Assembly: GCA_003635255.1 (NCBI GenBank)
Contig: PYJC01000072.1
Location: forward strand, 1-56,054
DNA length: 56,054 nt
Source of the DNA: Candidatus Poribacteria bacterium
GTDB taxonomy: Bacteria; Poribacteria; WGA-4E; WGA-3G
Direction: 5' to 3'
Position numbers and translations under genes: made by a program. The notes under the pieces were generated by a model that ran no database searches, was not told the DNA's origin, and was given only the letters and a program-made list of their open reading frames with translations. Numbering within the stretch: the stretch's first letter is position 1; each line of letters opens with the position of its first letter. Below, in pieces: positions 25,035-34,860 of the stretch.

Positions 25035-25802
25035 ATGACTTATCGGAAAAATCACAGATTCTTCAAGGCTCAGAGTCTGTATAGAATCGGTTTGCTTCTT
25101 CTAACCGGAGCACTGTTGGCAGGATGTGCCGCCGCACCACAACCCTCAATCGATGTCTACATGGAGCCTATTGCAGAACGTTTTAACGCTCAGATTGATC
25201 CAGAGACAGGTGCAGCGACTGTTGTGAAAAAGGGAGTTGCCGTTACCATCAAACCGATTGATGAAATTGAACTGTTTGAACTCACCGACGATCCGAAAGC
25301 GAACCCCTACCTCATTGTCGAGAGAAATGGGGCTGTTGAGCCTATCTACACAGTGTTTGAAATTGTAGTCCATAACCGCGACAATCGCCGCGTCGTTTTT
25401 GATGACACAGCAGTGCTAATGGATGCAAACGGCGTGCAATACGCCAATCTACCGAACGATTACTTTGATGAACTCTACGACAATGTGAATCTTGGACATC
25501 GTAATCCTTGGGGTGGGGTTTATCCTTATGCGCATACTGTTTACCCCGCCTACTACGGTTACTACCAATCCTATGTCGATGCTGAGGCATTAGAGTGGGG
25601 GCGTGTTGTGATAGAGGATAGTATCCTTGAAAGCGGCAAGTTGTTCTCCGGCGCGAAACGGAGCGGCTTCTTAATCTTCGATCGGCTTGAGAGTGATGCT
25701 ACCGACCTCAGAATCGTTGTGCCGGGTGTTCGGATCGTCCATTCAAACGGCAAAGAGGATAAATTAGAATTTAAAATTGACTTTAGGCAAGTTTTGCCGT
25801 AA
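25035..25802 (+). CDS. Lipoprotein of unknown function
   Basis: 255 residues from ATG 25035, which has GGAGG 9 bases upstream; the GTG at 25026 is too close to it. A signal peptide ends in the lipobox LLAGC (LLLTGALLAGCAAAP), so the protein should be lipidated at Cys and attached to a membrane facing the periplasm. The mature part has short beta strands (VVKKGVAVTIKPIDEIELF, RRVVFDDTAVLMDANGVQY) and a Tyr/His-rich insert (PYAHTVYPAYYGYYQSYVDA). The domain resembles lipoproteins of the DUF4352/immunoglobulin-like kind only loosely. No family assigned. Confidence 0.7.
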   Translation: MTYRKNHRFFKAQSLYRIGLLLLTGALLAGCAAAPQPSIDVYMEPIAERFNAQIDPETGAATVVKKGVAVTIKPIDEIELFELTDDPKANPYLIVERNGAVEPIYTVFEIVVHNRDNRRVVFDDTAVLMDANGVQYANLPNDYFDELYDNVNLGHRNPWGGVYPYAHTVYPAYYGYYQSYVDAEALEWGRVVIEDSILESGKLFSGAKRSGFLIFDRLESDATDLRIVVPGVRIVHSNGKEDKLEFKIDFRQVLP

Positions 25803-25999
25803 AATAATCATAATCCGAGTTGCTACTTTTTTATAAACATAACCGCCTTACGGGGTGTGCAAGTACGCTTTCCCCTGAAAACGCATGCGCAAACGTCTAT
25901 AATCTATTGGATAGCAACTTGGGTTAATCGTAATCTTAACAACTTGATTCGGATTGATAGCATACAAGATTTGTCAGAAAACAAGGGAGCATATACAAG

Positions 26000-27157
26000 A
26001 TGAAAAATTGGCTTATAGGATTGTTGATAGTCGGGGTTGTATCCATTTTAGGATGCAGTAATCAGCCAGAGGTAAGAGTCGCTGTAGCGGGGCCATTTAC
26101 AGGCAATGCCGCAGCTTTCGGAGAGATGATTAAACGGGGGGCCGAACTCAGGGCAAAACACGTCAATGATGCTGGCGGCATCAACGGCATGAAGTTGACA
26201 CTCGTTCCCGGAGATGATACCGGGACTGAAAAAGAAGCGATATCTGTTGCTACGCGCTTCGCCACTGACCGACGCATCCTTGCCGTTGTTGGGCACTTTA
26301 ACAGCGCGTGTTCCTTAGCAGGGAAACCCATTTACGCAAAGAACGGGATCGTTGAATTATCTCCAGGCTCAACAAATGTAAGCGTCTGTGAAGGAAGCGA
26401 TTGGACTTTTCGAAATTTGTATCGAGATGATTTTCAGGGGGAGTTCATCGCTAAATATATTAACGACTACATGAAAGAGTTTCAGACCGTCGCCATTCTG
26501 TTTGATAACGACGACTATGGACGTGGACTTCGGGACGGTTTCAGTGCCGCTGCAGAAGAAATTGGACTTGAAATTGTTGCCTCTGAAGCCTACGACCGAG
26601 ACAATACCGATTTTAAAGCACAACTCACCAGTATTAAAGCGAAGAACCCAGATCTTATCTTCATCTCCGGTCTCTACGGTCAAGCAGGACTCATCGCGAA
26701 ACAGGCGCGTGAGACCGGGATTACCGCACAGCTTTTCGGGGCTGATGGTGTCGATTCCCCAGATTTCCTCATAATTGCAGGGGACGCTGCAGAAGGAACA
26801 TACCTAACAACACCATTTACGTTTGAATTAGGGGGCGAAAACGCAAAACAGGTCGCTTCATCATTTGAGGAGGAATACGGTGTTCCACCCGATACGTGGG
26901 CCGCGCTAACTTACGATGCAGTCGGCATGATTGTGGAAGCAATTGAGAAAACCCATAATAAGGATGCCACCCTCGCCGAAAATCGCAAAGCCATCCGCGA
27001 TCATTTGGCATCATTAGATACGCCAGAAGAAGGGTACAAAGGGATTACTGGGTTAACCTATTTTGACAAAAACGGGGACACTGTTAATAAACCCGCATAC
27101 GTTAAAATTGTTAAAGATGGCGAATTCACGACCGCTCCACAGCAAGTGCTCGATTGA
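26000..27157 (+). CDS. livK: Branched-chain amino acid ABC transporter substrate-binding lipoprotein
   Basis: 385 residues. The N-terminal signal has a lipobox (VVSILGCSNQPE). The rest is a type I periplasmic binding protein of the LivJ/LivK group: VAVAGPFTGNAAAFGEMIKRGAEL, NDAGGINGMKL, FNSACSLAGKPIYAKNGIVELSPGSTN, and YDAVGMIVEAIEKT near the C-terminus. It captures a ligand for the two permeases encoded downstream; ligand identity is unknown, as such proteins can bind amino acids, amides or urea. AAGGGAG precedes the start. Confidence 0.88.
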   Translation: MKNWLIGLLIVGVVSILGCSNQPEVRVAVAGPFTGNAAAFGEMIKRGAELRAKHVNDAGGINGMKLTLVPGDDTGTEKEAISVATRFATDRRILAVVGHFNSACSLAGKPIYAKNGIVELSPGSTNVSVCEGSDWTFRNLYRDDFQGEFIAKYINDYMKEFQTVAILFDNDDYGRGLRDGFSAAAEEIGLEIVASEAYDRDNTDFKAQLTSIKAKNPDLIFISGLYGQAGLIAKQARETGITAQLFGADGVDSPDFLIIAGDAAEGTYLTTPFTFELGGENAKQVASSFEEEYGVPPDTWAALTYDAVGMIVEAIEKTHNKDATLAENRKAIRDHLASLDTPEEGYKGITGLTYFDKNGDTVNKPAYVKIVKDGEFTTAPQQVLD

Positions 27158-27229
27158 GAATCTCAAGGCTGAAATACTGAGATTTTCGCTAATTCTTCTA
27201 AAGGACATACAACAGGACCGTTAAGAATT

Positions 27230-28180
27230 ATGGAGCTATTTTCACAGCAACTGATTAATGCCCTTGTGCTTGGTGGGATCTATGCCCTTATTGCCGTCGG
27301 TTACACGATGGTTTATGGCATTATTGAGCTGATTAACTTCGCACACGGCGAAATTTTCATGTTTGGTGCCTACTTCGCCTTCACCCTGGTCACGGGATTT
27401 CACTTGCCGTTTTGGGCAGCAGTCCCGATCAGTATGCTCCTCTGTGCTGGCATCGGAATGTTGATGGACCTCGTCGCTTATCGACCGCTTCGTAACGCAG
27501 CACGGCTCTCAGCATTAATTACAGCAATAGGTGTTTCAATCGGTCTGCAAAATCTCGCCCGAATCATCTGGGGTGCAAGGCAGCGTCCTTTCCCATCAGA
27601 ATCTCTACCAACCTTTTTAAGACAGGGCATCCCACCAAGCGAACCGCTACCAGCATTCTCCTTGACCGAGACGGCGATCGCACTCCCCGGCGGTGCTTTC
27701 CTACCTTACCGAGATTTATGTATTATTCTCCTCGCACTTGTCCTAATGATCGCTTTAAACCGGTTGGTCTCCTTAACAAAGATAGGCAAAGCGATGCGGG
27801 CTTGTGCACAAAATCGGGTTGCCGCCAATTTGATGGGCATCAATACCAACCGTGTTATCGTCATAACGTTCGCTATCGGTTCCGCTTTAGGAGCCGTCGC
27901 AGGGGTGATGGTCGGCATGAAAGAAATTATCGAACCAACAATGGGATACTATAAGGGGGTCGCGGCGTTTGCCGCAGCTGTCCTCGGTGGAATTGGAAAT
28001 ATCACTGGTGCCATGCTTGGAGGACTACTTATCGGATTCGCTGAAGTATTTGGGGCTGGCTACATCCCCGGCGGCTACGGTTCCGGGTATCGAGTAGCTA
28101 TTCCCTATATTGTCATGATTGTTGTTATTATATTCCGACCCTCTGGGCTATTTGGCAAATCAACCGCAACTCGTGCCTAA
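27230..28180 (+). CDS. livH: Branched-chain amino acid ABC transporter permease, LivH type
   Basis: 316 residues with about eight transmembrane segments. LivH signatures: LVLGGIYALIAVGYTMVYGIIELINFAHGEIFMFGAY at the N-terminus and MRACAQNRVAANLMGINTNRVI (the EAA-like cytoplasmic loop that docks the ATPase), then FAAAVLGGIGNITGAMLGGLLIG. It pairs with LivM encoded 28 bases downstream. Confidence 0.92.
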   Translation: MELFSQQLINALVLGGIYALIAVGYTMVYGIIELINFAHGEIFMFGAYFAFTLVTGFHLPFWAAVPISMLLCAGIGMLMDLVAYRPLRNAARLSALITAIGVSIGLQNLARIIWGARQRPFPSESLPTFLRQGIPPSEPLPAFSLTETAIALPGGAFLPYRDLCIILLALVLMIALNRLVSLTKIGKAMRACAQNRVAANLMGINTNRVIVITFAIGSALGAVAGVMVGMKEIIEPTMGYYKGVAAFAAAVLGGIGNITGAMLGGLLIGFAEVFGAGYIPGGYGSGYRVAIPYIVMIVVIIFRPSGLFGKSTATRA

Positions 28181-28207
28181 ACTGGTGTCCAGCGCGGAGT
28201 CACGTTT

Positions 28208-29230
28208 ATGAATTTTATGAATCTTGAAACCATCCGAGATCAGCTAACAACCAAAAACATAATCCTTGGTCTTCTAATCTGTTTCTTTCCATTAGTTATG
28301 TATGCGGTGGATTACATTACCCTGTTACTGTCCTATCGGAACATTTATCTCCCAACACCCAGTGGAGATTACATCCTCCGCATTGCTGTTCAAGTTGCCC
28401 TCTACACACTCCTCGCCGTCGGGCTAAACATCGTTTGTGGATTTACAGGGTTGTTAGACCTCGGCTACGCTGGGTTCTATCTCGTGGGAGGATATACTGC
28501 CGGTCTTCTCATGGTGCGCCTCGGATTTAGTTACTGGATGGCTTTGCCGCTGGCTATTCTGAATGGCGCAATTTGGGGGTTGTTACGCGGGGCACCTACC
28601 CTACGACTCACCGGCGACTATTTCGCAATTGTCACCTTCGGGTTCGCAGAATTCCTACGGATTGCTGTCAAAAATGAAATATGGCTGATCGGAGACATCA
28701 ACGGATTCGTCAAAAACATTCCACACGTCACGCTTTTCGGGATAAAACTCAATCAAAATTGGCACCACTATTATCATATCCTCATCTTACTTGCTCTGGT
28801 CATATTCGTTACCTACCGGTTACAGCATTCCCGCATTGGAAGAGCATGGGTTGCTATCCGAGAAGATGAACAAGCCGCAGCATCTATGGGTATCAACGTC
28901 AGCCGATACAAGTCGCTCGCTTTCGCCGTCAGTGCAGCTATTGGTGGACTCGGTGGCGCTTTTTTGGCACCGTTCTGGTCAATCATTAGCGCGAAAACCT
29001 TTGAATTTTGGGAATCCATCCTCATCCTCTGTATGGTCATCCTCGGCGGTAAGGGAAGCATCAAGGGGTCTGTTATAGGCGCAATCATCATCGCTTCCTT
29101 AAGTGAAATCCTACGAGAAATTCTCGCCAACTTCCCTCAATTTAGCGGCGGACGCTATCTGATCTTCGGGATTATCTTAGTTCTGTTAATGCGCTATCGT
29201 CCAGACGGTTTAATCTTTAAAAAGGCATAA
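28208..29230 (+). CDS. livM: Branched-chain amino acid ABC transporter permease, LivM type
   Basis: 340 residues. Landmarks: ALYTLLAVGLNIVCGFTGLLDLGYAGFYLVGGYTAG, RGAPTLRLTGDYFAIVTFGFAEFLRI, the coupling loop AWVAIREDEQAAASMGINVSRYKSLAFA, and MVILGGKGSIKGSVIGA. Usual LivM length. The ATPase genes livG and livF normally follow; here a convergent VWA gene begins 48 bases on, so the ATPases must be elsewhere. Confidence 0.92.
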   Translation: MNFMNLETIRDQLTTKNIILGLLICFFPLVMYAVDYITLLLSYRNIYLPTPSGDYILRIAVQVALYTLLAVGLNIVCGFTGLLDLGYAGFYLVGGYTAGLLMVRLGFSYWMALPLAILNGAIWGLLRGAPTLRLTGDYFAIVTFGFAEFLRIAVKNEIWLIGDINGFVKNIPHVTLFGIKLNQNWHHYYHILILLALVIFVTYRLQHSRIGRAWVAIREDEQAAASMGINVSRYKSLAFAVSAAIGGLGGAFLAPFWSIISAKTFEFWESILILCMVILGGKGSIKGSVIGAIIIASLSEILREILANFPQFSGGRYLIFGIILVLLMRYRPDGLIFKKA

Positions 29231-29277
29231 TACTATCACATGAGTCGGAATATTTCGGGCCATGATGTGAGGCGTTT

Positions 29278-30306
29278 TTAACGTCGTAACCTGCGAGACC
29301 ATAGTGTAAAGTGCAGCACCTCACAGATAAGCAGAACTAACGCACCAGCAACAAATAACTGGAAACGATCCTGATATTCGCCATCTGAACGGATTCGGAA
29401 CCTCTGCTTTTCAAGCCGTGCTAAATCCGTCGCTAACTCGGTAATCCCCGCTGTTGCATGATGATAGTTGCCGTTCCCCGCTTTGGCAATCTCTTGCAGA
29501 CGTGTTTCATCTAATGCCGTTAACACAAGTTGTCCATTAGCATCTCGCTTGTATGGTGTAGCTTCCGTTCCGACACCCGTCTGAAGTGGAATCGGCACAG
29601 ACCTGATAGGGTTGCCGATACCGATGCAATAGATATGCACACCCGTCCGTGTTGCCGCTTTTGCTGCCGCAACAGCATCTTCACCGTGATCCTCTCCATC
29701 TGTAAACAGAAGGAGAACCTTCTGTCCTCCGAAATCAGATGCTATCCTTGTCCCATTTTGACCTGAAACAAGACGCTCAGTTGCTATCCCAATCGCGTTG
29801 CCGATACGGGTACCACTGTGGACAAGCGTCCCCGCCGTTACCGCCGCTAAGAATTCTCTAAGCGTACCCGTATCGCTCGTCAAAGGGCATACCACAAAAC
29901 TCGCTTCGGCAAAGTAAAGGAGTCCGATCCGGTCCCCTTCAAGCTCGTCTAATAGGGAAAGCATGATCTCTTTAGCCTGAGCAAGTCGCCGCACAGATTT
30001 CTCATCTTCTGCAAGCATACTGGTCGAAATATCCAGTGCGAGCATAACATCCAACCGCTCCGCAACTGCTTCAGATTTTACACCCCACTGTGGACGTGCT
30101 ATTGCAAGCACCACAAACAGATAACTTAGCAGCAACAATCCAGCTTGAATTTTATGTCGTTGTAGATGTATGGGATCCACACGGGTGTGAAATTGGCGCA
30201 GTGCCTTCTGTTTTTGTCGCAGTCCAAAGAGAAGTAACAAAATTAAGGGCGGCACTAACCATAGGAAATGGAGTAATTCAGGATTGCCAAAACGGAGCCA
30301 GTTCAT
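29278..30306 (-). CDS. VWA-domain membrane protein, BatA-like
   Basis: 342 residues. Two N-terminal membrane segments (about 12-30 and 54-70) are followed by a von Willebrand A domain with an intact MIDAS metal site: DISTS (Asp92, Ser94, Ser96), a Thr in VCPLTSDTGTL and LFTDGEDHGED. A last hydrophobic segment lies at the C-terminus (LFVAGALVLLICEVLHFTL). This is the BatA/BatB (aerotolerance operon) layout, but no MoxR ATPase or BatD gene accompanies it here. MoxR-Bat systems are thought to be envelope-associated chaperones. Confidence 0.82.
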   Translation of the reverse strand: MNWLRFGNPELLHFLWLVPPLILLLLFGLRQKQKALRQFHTRVDPIHLQRHKIQAGLLLLSYLFVVLAIARPQWGVKSEAVAERLDVMLALDISTSMLAEDEKSVRRLAQAKEIMLSLLDELEGDRIGLLYFAEASFVVCPLTSDTGTLREFLAAVTAGTLVHSGTRIGNAIGIATERLVSGQNGTRIASDFGGQKVLLLFTDGEDHGEDAVAAAKAATRTGVHIYCIGIGNPIRSVPIPLQTGVGTEATPYKRDANGQLVLTALDETRLQEIAKAGNGNYHHATAGITELATDLARLEKQRFRIRSDGEYQDRFQLFVAGALVLLICEVLHFTLWSRRLRR

Positions 30307-30323
30307 ATTTTTAATTATGGACT

Positions 30324-30429
30324 CTAACGGATATCAGCATTATAGCACTGCAGGCGGGGTGTTTTTGCTGGGGTGTTGCCCCTAGAAACCCCGCCTGCAA
30401 TGGGGGACTAACGGATATTAGCATTATAG
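30324..30429. repeat. Palindrome flanked by 22-bp direct repeats (small mobile-element-like unit)
   Basis: CTAACGGATAT(C/T)AGCATTATAG occurs at 30324-30345 and again at 30408-30429, differing at one base. Between them is a long hairpin: GCAGGCGGGGT (30350-30360) / ACCCCGCCTGC (30388-30398) with a 27-base loop containing GTTTTTGCTGGGG. The right repeat overlaps the stop codon of the NucS-like gene. Confidence 0.65.
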
Positions 30430-31419
30430 TGACGATAGAATAGAGTTCCGAACACGCTCAAAAATCTCGATCGCATAGTCAAGATGGACTTTAGTAGCGA
30501 TATTGAAAGAGATACCGAAATTTTTGACTGTCACGTTAGGCAAATTGGCTCTGCACTCAACAATATGTAGAGGCGTAAAATCGCCATGAACATCAACACG
30601 GAAGTGCGTCGCTCTTCTTGAAGGGTATGTGTCAAGCCACCAGTGTCCACCGATAGTCATCCGGAGTTTGGCAATGCGAGGTCGAAGCGTTGCCCCGCAG
30701 GTATCAACGTACGCCAGAAATTCATTGGCAATTTGCAAGAGCTCTTCGTTAACTTGTAGCGTTTCAATAAACGACGTGAGCGTCATAAATTGCTGCGCTG
30801 TGTGCCCATAACTCCGTTCTTCTTCCTTGACGACCGCGCCACCTAAGACAGTTTCGGTGGCAACTAAAATTTCATCGGGGGCGTGATAAGAAAAATAGGA
30901 GATATAAGTGAGATCAAGTCCCAAGGCTCGCAGATATTCTGCAACCTCTAAGACGCGCGTGTCCACACCTTCTGAAATAAGCACCAATCGCTGTCGTTGA
31001 TTAAAGGCTGATTTGCGGATATCACCCGGTTCATATCCAAAAAATTCGCTGTGCAGTGCAGTAAGGGTCGAGAACTCTTTGCCCTGCTGTTGACACCATC
31101 GGTAAGCGAGCTGCTCTAATTCTATGAAAGAGAGTTGAGAAACGCCTGCTGCATACTCTAAAATCTGGGTGATCGCTGTCCGTGAAGGTTTACCACGTTT
31201 GAGTTCAATAATCACACAATTGCCCTGCCGGTCAAGCGCGAGTAGGTCAATCTTCTGCTTCGACGTACTCAGGGGCGGCTGCCTGCTAATAACGCAGAGC
31301 GGTTCTCCAAGCACCAAGGTCGCATCCTTTTCAAGAAGATCCTCAAAGTCCCGTTCTTCGCCAAAGCGCAGTGGCTCAAGTTTTCCAAATCTCCGGTCTT
31401 CCCAACGGTAAACTTCCAT
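30424..31419 (-). CDS. NucS-like PD-(D/E)xK endonuclease
   Basis: 331 residues. The N-terminal 100 residues hold a compact nuclease core: KIDLLALDRQGNCVIIELKRGK with Asp58, Glu72 and Lys74 (D-x13-ExK), followed by Gln85-x3-Tyr89 (QILEY), the QxxxY motif shared with NucS/RecB-type nucleases. The C-terminal part has a DUF91-unlike beta region (HFRVDVHGDFTPLHIVE). NucS enzymes cut mismatched or branched DNA; this protein is only NucS-like in its catalytic core, so the substrate is uncertain. It precedes the BatA-like gene, separated by a palindromic unit. Confidence 0.7.
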   Translation of the reverse strand: MEVYRWEDRRFGKLEPLRFGEERDFEDLLEKDATLVLGEPLCVISRQPPLSTSKQKIDLLALDRQGNCVIIELKRGKPSRTAITQILEYAAGVSQLSFIELEQLAYRWCQQQGKEFSTLTALHSEFFGYEPGDIRKSAFNQRQRLVLISEGVDTRVLEVAEYLRALGLDLTYISYFSYHAPDEILVATETVLGGAVVKEEERSYGHTAQQFMTLTSFIETLQVNEELLQIANEFLAYVDTCGATLRPRIAKLRMTIGGHWWLDTYPSRRATHFRVDVHGDFTPLHIVECRANLPNVTVKNFGISFNIATKVHLDYAIEIFERVRNSILSSL

Positions 31420-31605
31420 TTTTTTAATTTTCCTTGCGGTTCGTTCAGGCGGGGTGTAGGTGATGTGTCCTTTCCGTATATCAAGCGCGCCCGCCCCTTC
31501 CCAGTAACGGGTGGGATGGCTTCGGCTTTCGGTTGCGCTTACATGTTGCGCCTAAAAATCAGTTATCAATCATCAGTACACTTAACTGAAAACCGATAAC
31601 TCCAT

Positions 31606-33297
31606 TCACAGGTAAAAATTCAGCCACCGAATATGGTCGCGATACGCCTCAACTTCCGCATTTATTCTGGCTCGATCCAAGATGTTTTTCTCGCTTAGGA
31701 ATTGTGCAATTTGGAGCGCAAGGTCAAGCCCTTGCCCCCGGGTCCAACCGATACGCGTCCGCCGCCAGAGGAGGTCATTGAGTGTAATCGCCATCTCACC
31801 CCAATAGGCGTAGAGAAACTCGGCTTTCGTGAAGGGAAGGGAAGGCGTTATCGGCTCAGCGAGTTCTGGATCGTCGTTGACAAACTTCTGAATAATCTGA
31901 TACCCATCACCATAGCGTTGAATCAGGTATTCTGTGTCAATATGCGAGTGTGAAGCGTGATTCCCATTGCCATTTAATGCCTCCGCTGACCCATTGAACA
32001 AAGGAGTCGTATCTGTTTTACAATGGCGCGGGACATTCAAAAACGTCGCAAGGTGGTCTACCGTCTCTTCTGCCATTTGTCGATGTGTCGTCAACTTCCC
32101 ACCATAAAGATACATTACGCCGCTCCGGCTCTCTGTGATTAAATGATCCCTTGAAATAAAATCATCCTTTTCAAATCCTTGTCGGTGTTGGTTCGCTGCT
32201 ATGAGTGGACGTGTACCTGCGTAAGTAGCGATAATTGAATCATTATTGAGCACTTGTTCTGGAAAAATTCGCTGCGTTTCTGAAAGTAGGTATGTCACTT
32301 CATCAGCTGACGCACGCACCGACGATAAATCTTCCTCTGGTGTCGTTTCAGTAGTACCGACGATAGAGGTATTGTGAGGACCCGGTAAAATAAAAATGCC
32401 ACGGGACTTACCACCCTGTCGCATTTCTGACTGCGTAGAGATCACTAAGCCGTACGCTCCAGCTGCATCCTCTTTTCCACATCTCGGTAAAACGATGTGA
32501 ATACCTTGCGCATTCTTCATTACCAGACGCGGCATCCCATCGTAACTTGGGTCTTTGCGCCACACATGGTCGCTCCAAGGCCCCGTTGCTGATACAACTT
32601 TTCGCGCGGAGATCTCAAAACGTTGCCCAGAAATGGCATCTTCAGCTATTATTTTCGATACACAGTTACCGCTATCAGTTGTATCTGGTTGATTGCTAAA
32701 ATTGAGAAATCGGACATAGTTAGTTATAACGGCACCGTGTTGATGCGCGTCTTTGAGTGTTGCGAGGGTTAATCTCGCATCGTCAGTCGTGCTATCCCAT
32801 ATAACGACACAACCTTTTAGAGTATCTGTGGCAACGGGCCCGAGTAAGTGTTGAATCTTTTGAGAATCGCGAATCACTTTCGATTTCTCTGCCTTATCTG
32901 TTTTAGAAAGATAATTGTAGTAATACGCAGCGGCTTGTATACCTACTAATGGATATGGATCGCCTTTGTAGAAAAGAATGGCTAACGGAAGTGGTTTAAC
33001 AAGATCCGGGGCAATGCGCTGAAGAATCTCACGTTCTTTACGCGACATCTTAACGAGTTCTCTATCGTGTTGAAGGTAGCGAAATCCACCGTGAACCAGC
33101 TGCGAAGTAGCACTGCTCGTTCCACTTGCAAAATCGCCTTGTTCAATTAAGCCCGCTTTGATACCGCCGTTGAGCGCAAGATCACGAATTAAACCCGCAC
33201 CGACAATACCGCCACCAATAACCAAGACATCCAAAGGTTCAGTCTTGAGCGTCTCAATATTGTTCGCCCGAGTTCGGGCTGAAAATTCTGTTGACAT
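31606..33297 (-). CDS. glpD: FAD-dependent glycerol-3-phosphate dehydrogenase
   Basis: 563 residues. The Rossmann FAD motif is VLVIGGGIVGAGLIRDLALNGG near the N-terminus, followed by the GlpD hallmark DFASGTSSATSQLVHGGFRYLQ. Further on come STTDDARLT, VSATGPWSDHVW, LPGPHNTSIVGTTETTPEEDLS and SGVMYLYGGKLTTHRQMAEE. It oxidises glycerol 3-phosphate to dihydroxyacetone phosphate at the inner membrane, passing electrons to quinone. It starts 10 bases after the upstream aminotransferase gene, so the two are one transcription unit, though their functions are not obviously linked. Confidence 0.92.
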   Translation of the reverse strand: MSTEFSARTRANNIETLKTEPLDVLVIGGGIVGAGLIRDLALNGGIKAGLIEQGDFASGTSSATSQLVHGGFRYLQHDRELVKMSRKEREILQRIAPDLVKPLPLAILFYKGDPYPLVGIQAAAYYYNYLSKTDKAEKSKVIRDSQKIQHLLGPVATDTLKGCVVIWDSTTDDARLTLATLKDAHQHGAVITNYVRFLNFSNQPDTTDSGNCVSKIIAEDAISGQRFEISARKVVSATGPWSDHVWRKDPSYDGMPRLVMKNAQGIHIVLPRCGKEDAAGAYGLVISTQSEMRQGGKSRGIFILPGPHNTSIVGTTETTPEEDLSSVRASADEVTYLLSETQRIFPEQVLNNDSIIATYAGTRPLIAANQHRQGFEKDDFISRDHLITESRSGVMYLYGGKLTTHRQMAEETVDHLATFLNVPRHCKTDTTPLFNGSAEALNGNGNHASHSHIDTEYLIQRYGDGYQIIQKFVNDDPELAEPITPSLPFTKAEFLYAYWGEMAITLNDLLWRRTRIGWTRGQGLDLALQIAQFLSEKNILDRARINAEVEAYRDHIRWLNFYL

Positions 33298-33307
33298 CTT
33301 TGTTGAT

Positions 33308-34714
33308 TTAACCCGTCATCAAATGGCTATGTAAAGAGACTTTACGAATAGCAGTCAGGATTCTCGATGCAGCACCCGCTATCGGTTGCGTTAACAGCGG
33401 CAAAAATATAAGCCGCGAACAAGCCTGTTCAGTTACAGGCAAATCTCCAGCAGCATAACCTTTAAACGCGCCACCGATGTCCGCAGTGCAGAGAGAACCC
33501 CTACCATTCATATAGATATCAAGTCCATGTGTGAAAAGTGGCAAAGTATGCAGCAGCGGATATGGATTGCTATTCGTCGGTAGACTCCCTGAAAAAAGCG
33601 GCACACCATCCCCAACAAGGAGCGGATATGGATTATTGTTTGCCAATACACCTTCTTTTCGGAGTGCCTCAGCAAATACCGGGGCAGGCAGCCCATGCAC
33701 CTCATCCGCATGGTAACGGATCGGAAACCCGTAAAATCCAGCTGGCTCAGCTCCTTCATAAGTTTTGACTGGAGATACTCCCGGAATTTCCTGTAACCCA
33801 TCGGATATTTCTTGTATGTAAGCACGACGTCCCGTATTGAGTTCATCAAGCTTTTTCAGCTGCACCGAAGCGATACCGATAGCAAGCGGATGCGCCCGAA
33901 ATTTAACACCCAACCCCAACGGTGGAAGATGTGTGTATTGCAGTGCTTCTGCCGCAGCACCTTCAACATTAGGTGAGCGATTGACTTGACCAAGCAGACA
34001 GGCACGCTCAAACACCGCTACGTCGTCAGTAGCAAGCACCCCACCTTCGCCGCCGCTGATTGGCTTGTTGCCTTGCAAACTCCACGCGCCTACTTGTCCA
34101 ATACTTCCACAAGGGACACCTTTGTAAGAGGCACCGTGGGCGTGAGAACAGTCCTCTATGACCGGCACACCTGTTTCAGCACTGAGTGCCATAAGCGCAT
34201 CCATATCACAGACATTGCCCCACAGATGCACCGCCACGATAGCCTTCGTTCGTGAGGTAATACGCCGCCGAACGTCCTCCACATCTATCAGTAGTGTCCG
34301 CGGATCCACCTCACAGAAAACAGGGGTCGCCATCAGGGTCAACGCAGGGGTAATTGAACCCATCCATGTGTAAGTCGGGCAGATAACCTCATCACCAGGA
34401 CCGACACCAAGCCCAAACATCGCACTATGCAACGCTGCCGTACCGTTAGTAAGACTCAACGCGAATTGGGTTTGATGGCGTTCACACCAGGTCCGCTCAA
34501 ATTCTTGAACAGTCGCAGAAGCACCAGAGAGTTCGTTCCGAAGCGTCATCTCATAAACAACCCGTGCTTCCGCCTCTGTAATTTGCTGCCACTCGTCCAG
34601 TTTCGGATAGGGCGCGGCGGGTGTTATTTCAAAAACTGGTGGCCCCCCTAAAACAGCAGGTAGACCTGTTGGGCTCATCTCATGACGAGATAACTGGGTT
34701 TCGTTCTTCTCCAT
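33308..34714 (-). CDS. DegT/DnrJ/EryC1/StrS-family PLP-dependent aminotransferase
   Basis: 468 residues. The fold type I sugar-aminotransferase pattern is clear: FALSLTNGTAALHSAMFGLGVGPGDEVICPTYTWMGSI, VIEDCSHAHGA (Asp that contacts the PLP nitrogen) and WSLQGNKPISGGEGGVLATDD, in which Lys of NKP forms the Schiff base. Relatives transfer an amino group to keto-sugars for surface polysaccharides or secondary metabolites. AAGGAG precedes ATG 34714, and a good promoter lies at 34807-34836. The sugar substrate is unknown. Confidence 0.88.
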   Translation of the reverse strand: MEKNETQLSRHEMSPTGLPAVLGGPPVFEITPAAPYPKLDEWQQITEAEARVVYEMTLRNELSGASATVQEFERTWCERHQTQFALSLTNGTAALHSAMFGLGVGPGDEVICPTYTWMGSITPALTLMATPVFCEVDPRTLLIDVEDVRRRITSRTKAIVAVHLWGNVCDMDALMALSAETGVPVIEDCSHAHGASYKGVPCGSIGQVGAWSLQGNKPISGGEGGVLATDDVAVFERACLLGQVNRSPNVEGAAAEALQYTHLPPLGLGVKFRAHPLAIGIASVQLKKLDELNTGRRAYIQEISDGLQEIPGVSPVKTYEGAEPAGFYGFPIRYHADEVHGLPAPVFAEALRKEGVLANNNPYPLLVGDGVPLFSGSLPTNSNPYPLLHTLPLFTHGLDIYMNGRGSLCTADIGGAFKGYAAGDLPVTEQACSRLIFLPLLTQPIAGAASRILTAIRKVSLHSHLMTG

Positions 34715-34806
34715 ATCGTGCTCCTTGCTACGGTCCTAACAATCAGCGATTTGTCTTAATCCGACATCCATGTTATACTGACAGATGTCCTACCAGTAGA
34801 TACAGT

Positions 34807-34836
34807 ATAATAGCACGTTCTAATAACTTTTGTCAA
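34807..34836 (-). promoter_or_regulatory. Sigma-70-type promoter of the aminotransferase-glpD unit
   Basis: Minus strand TTGACA (34831-34836), 18 bases, TATTAT (34807-34812). The same A/T-rich block also reads TATAAT on the plus strand, facing the divergent permease gene. Confidence 0.7.
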
Positions 34837-34860
34837 ATATAGCAGAGAGACCGAGAACTC

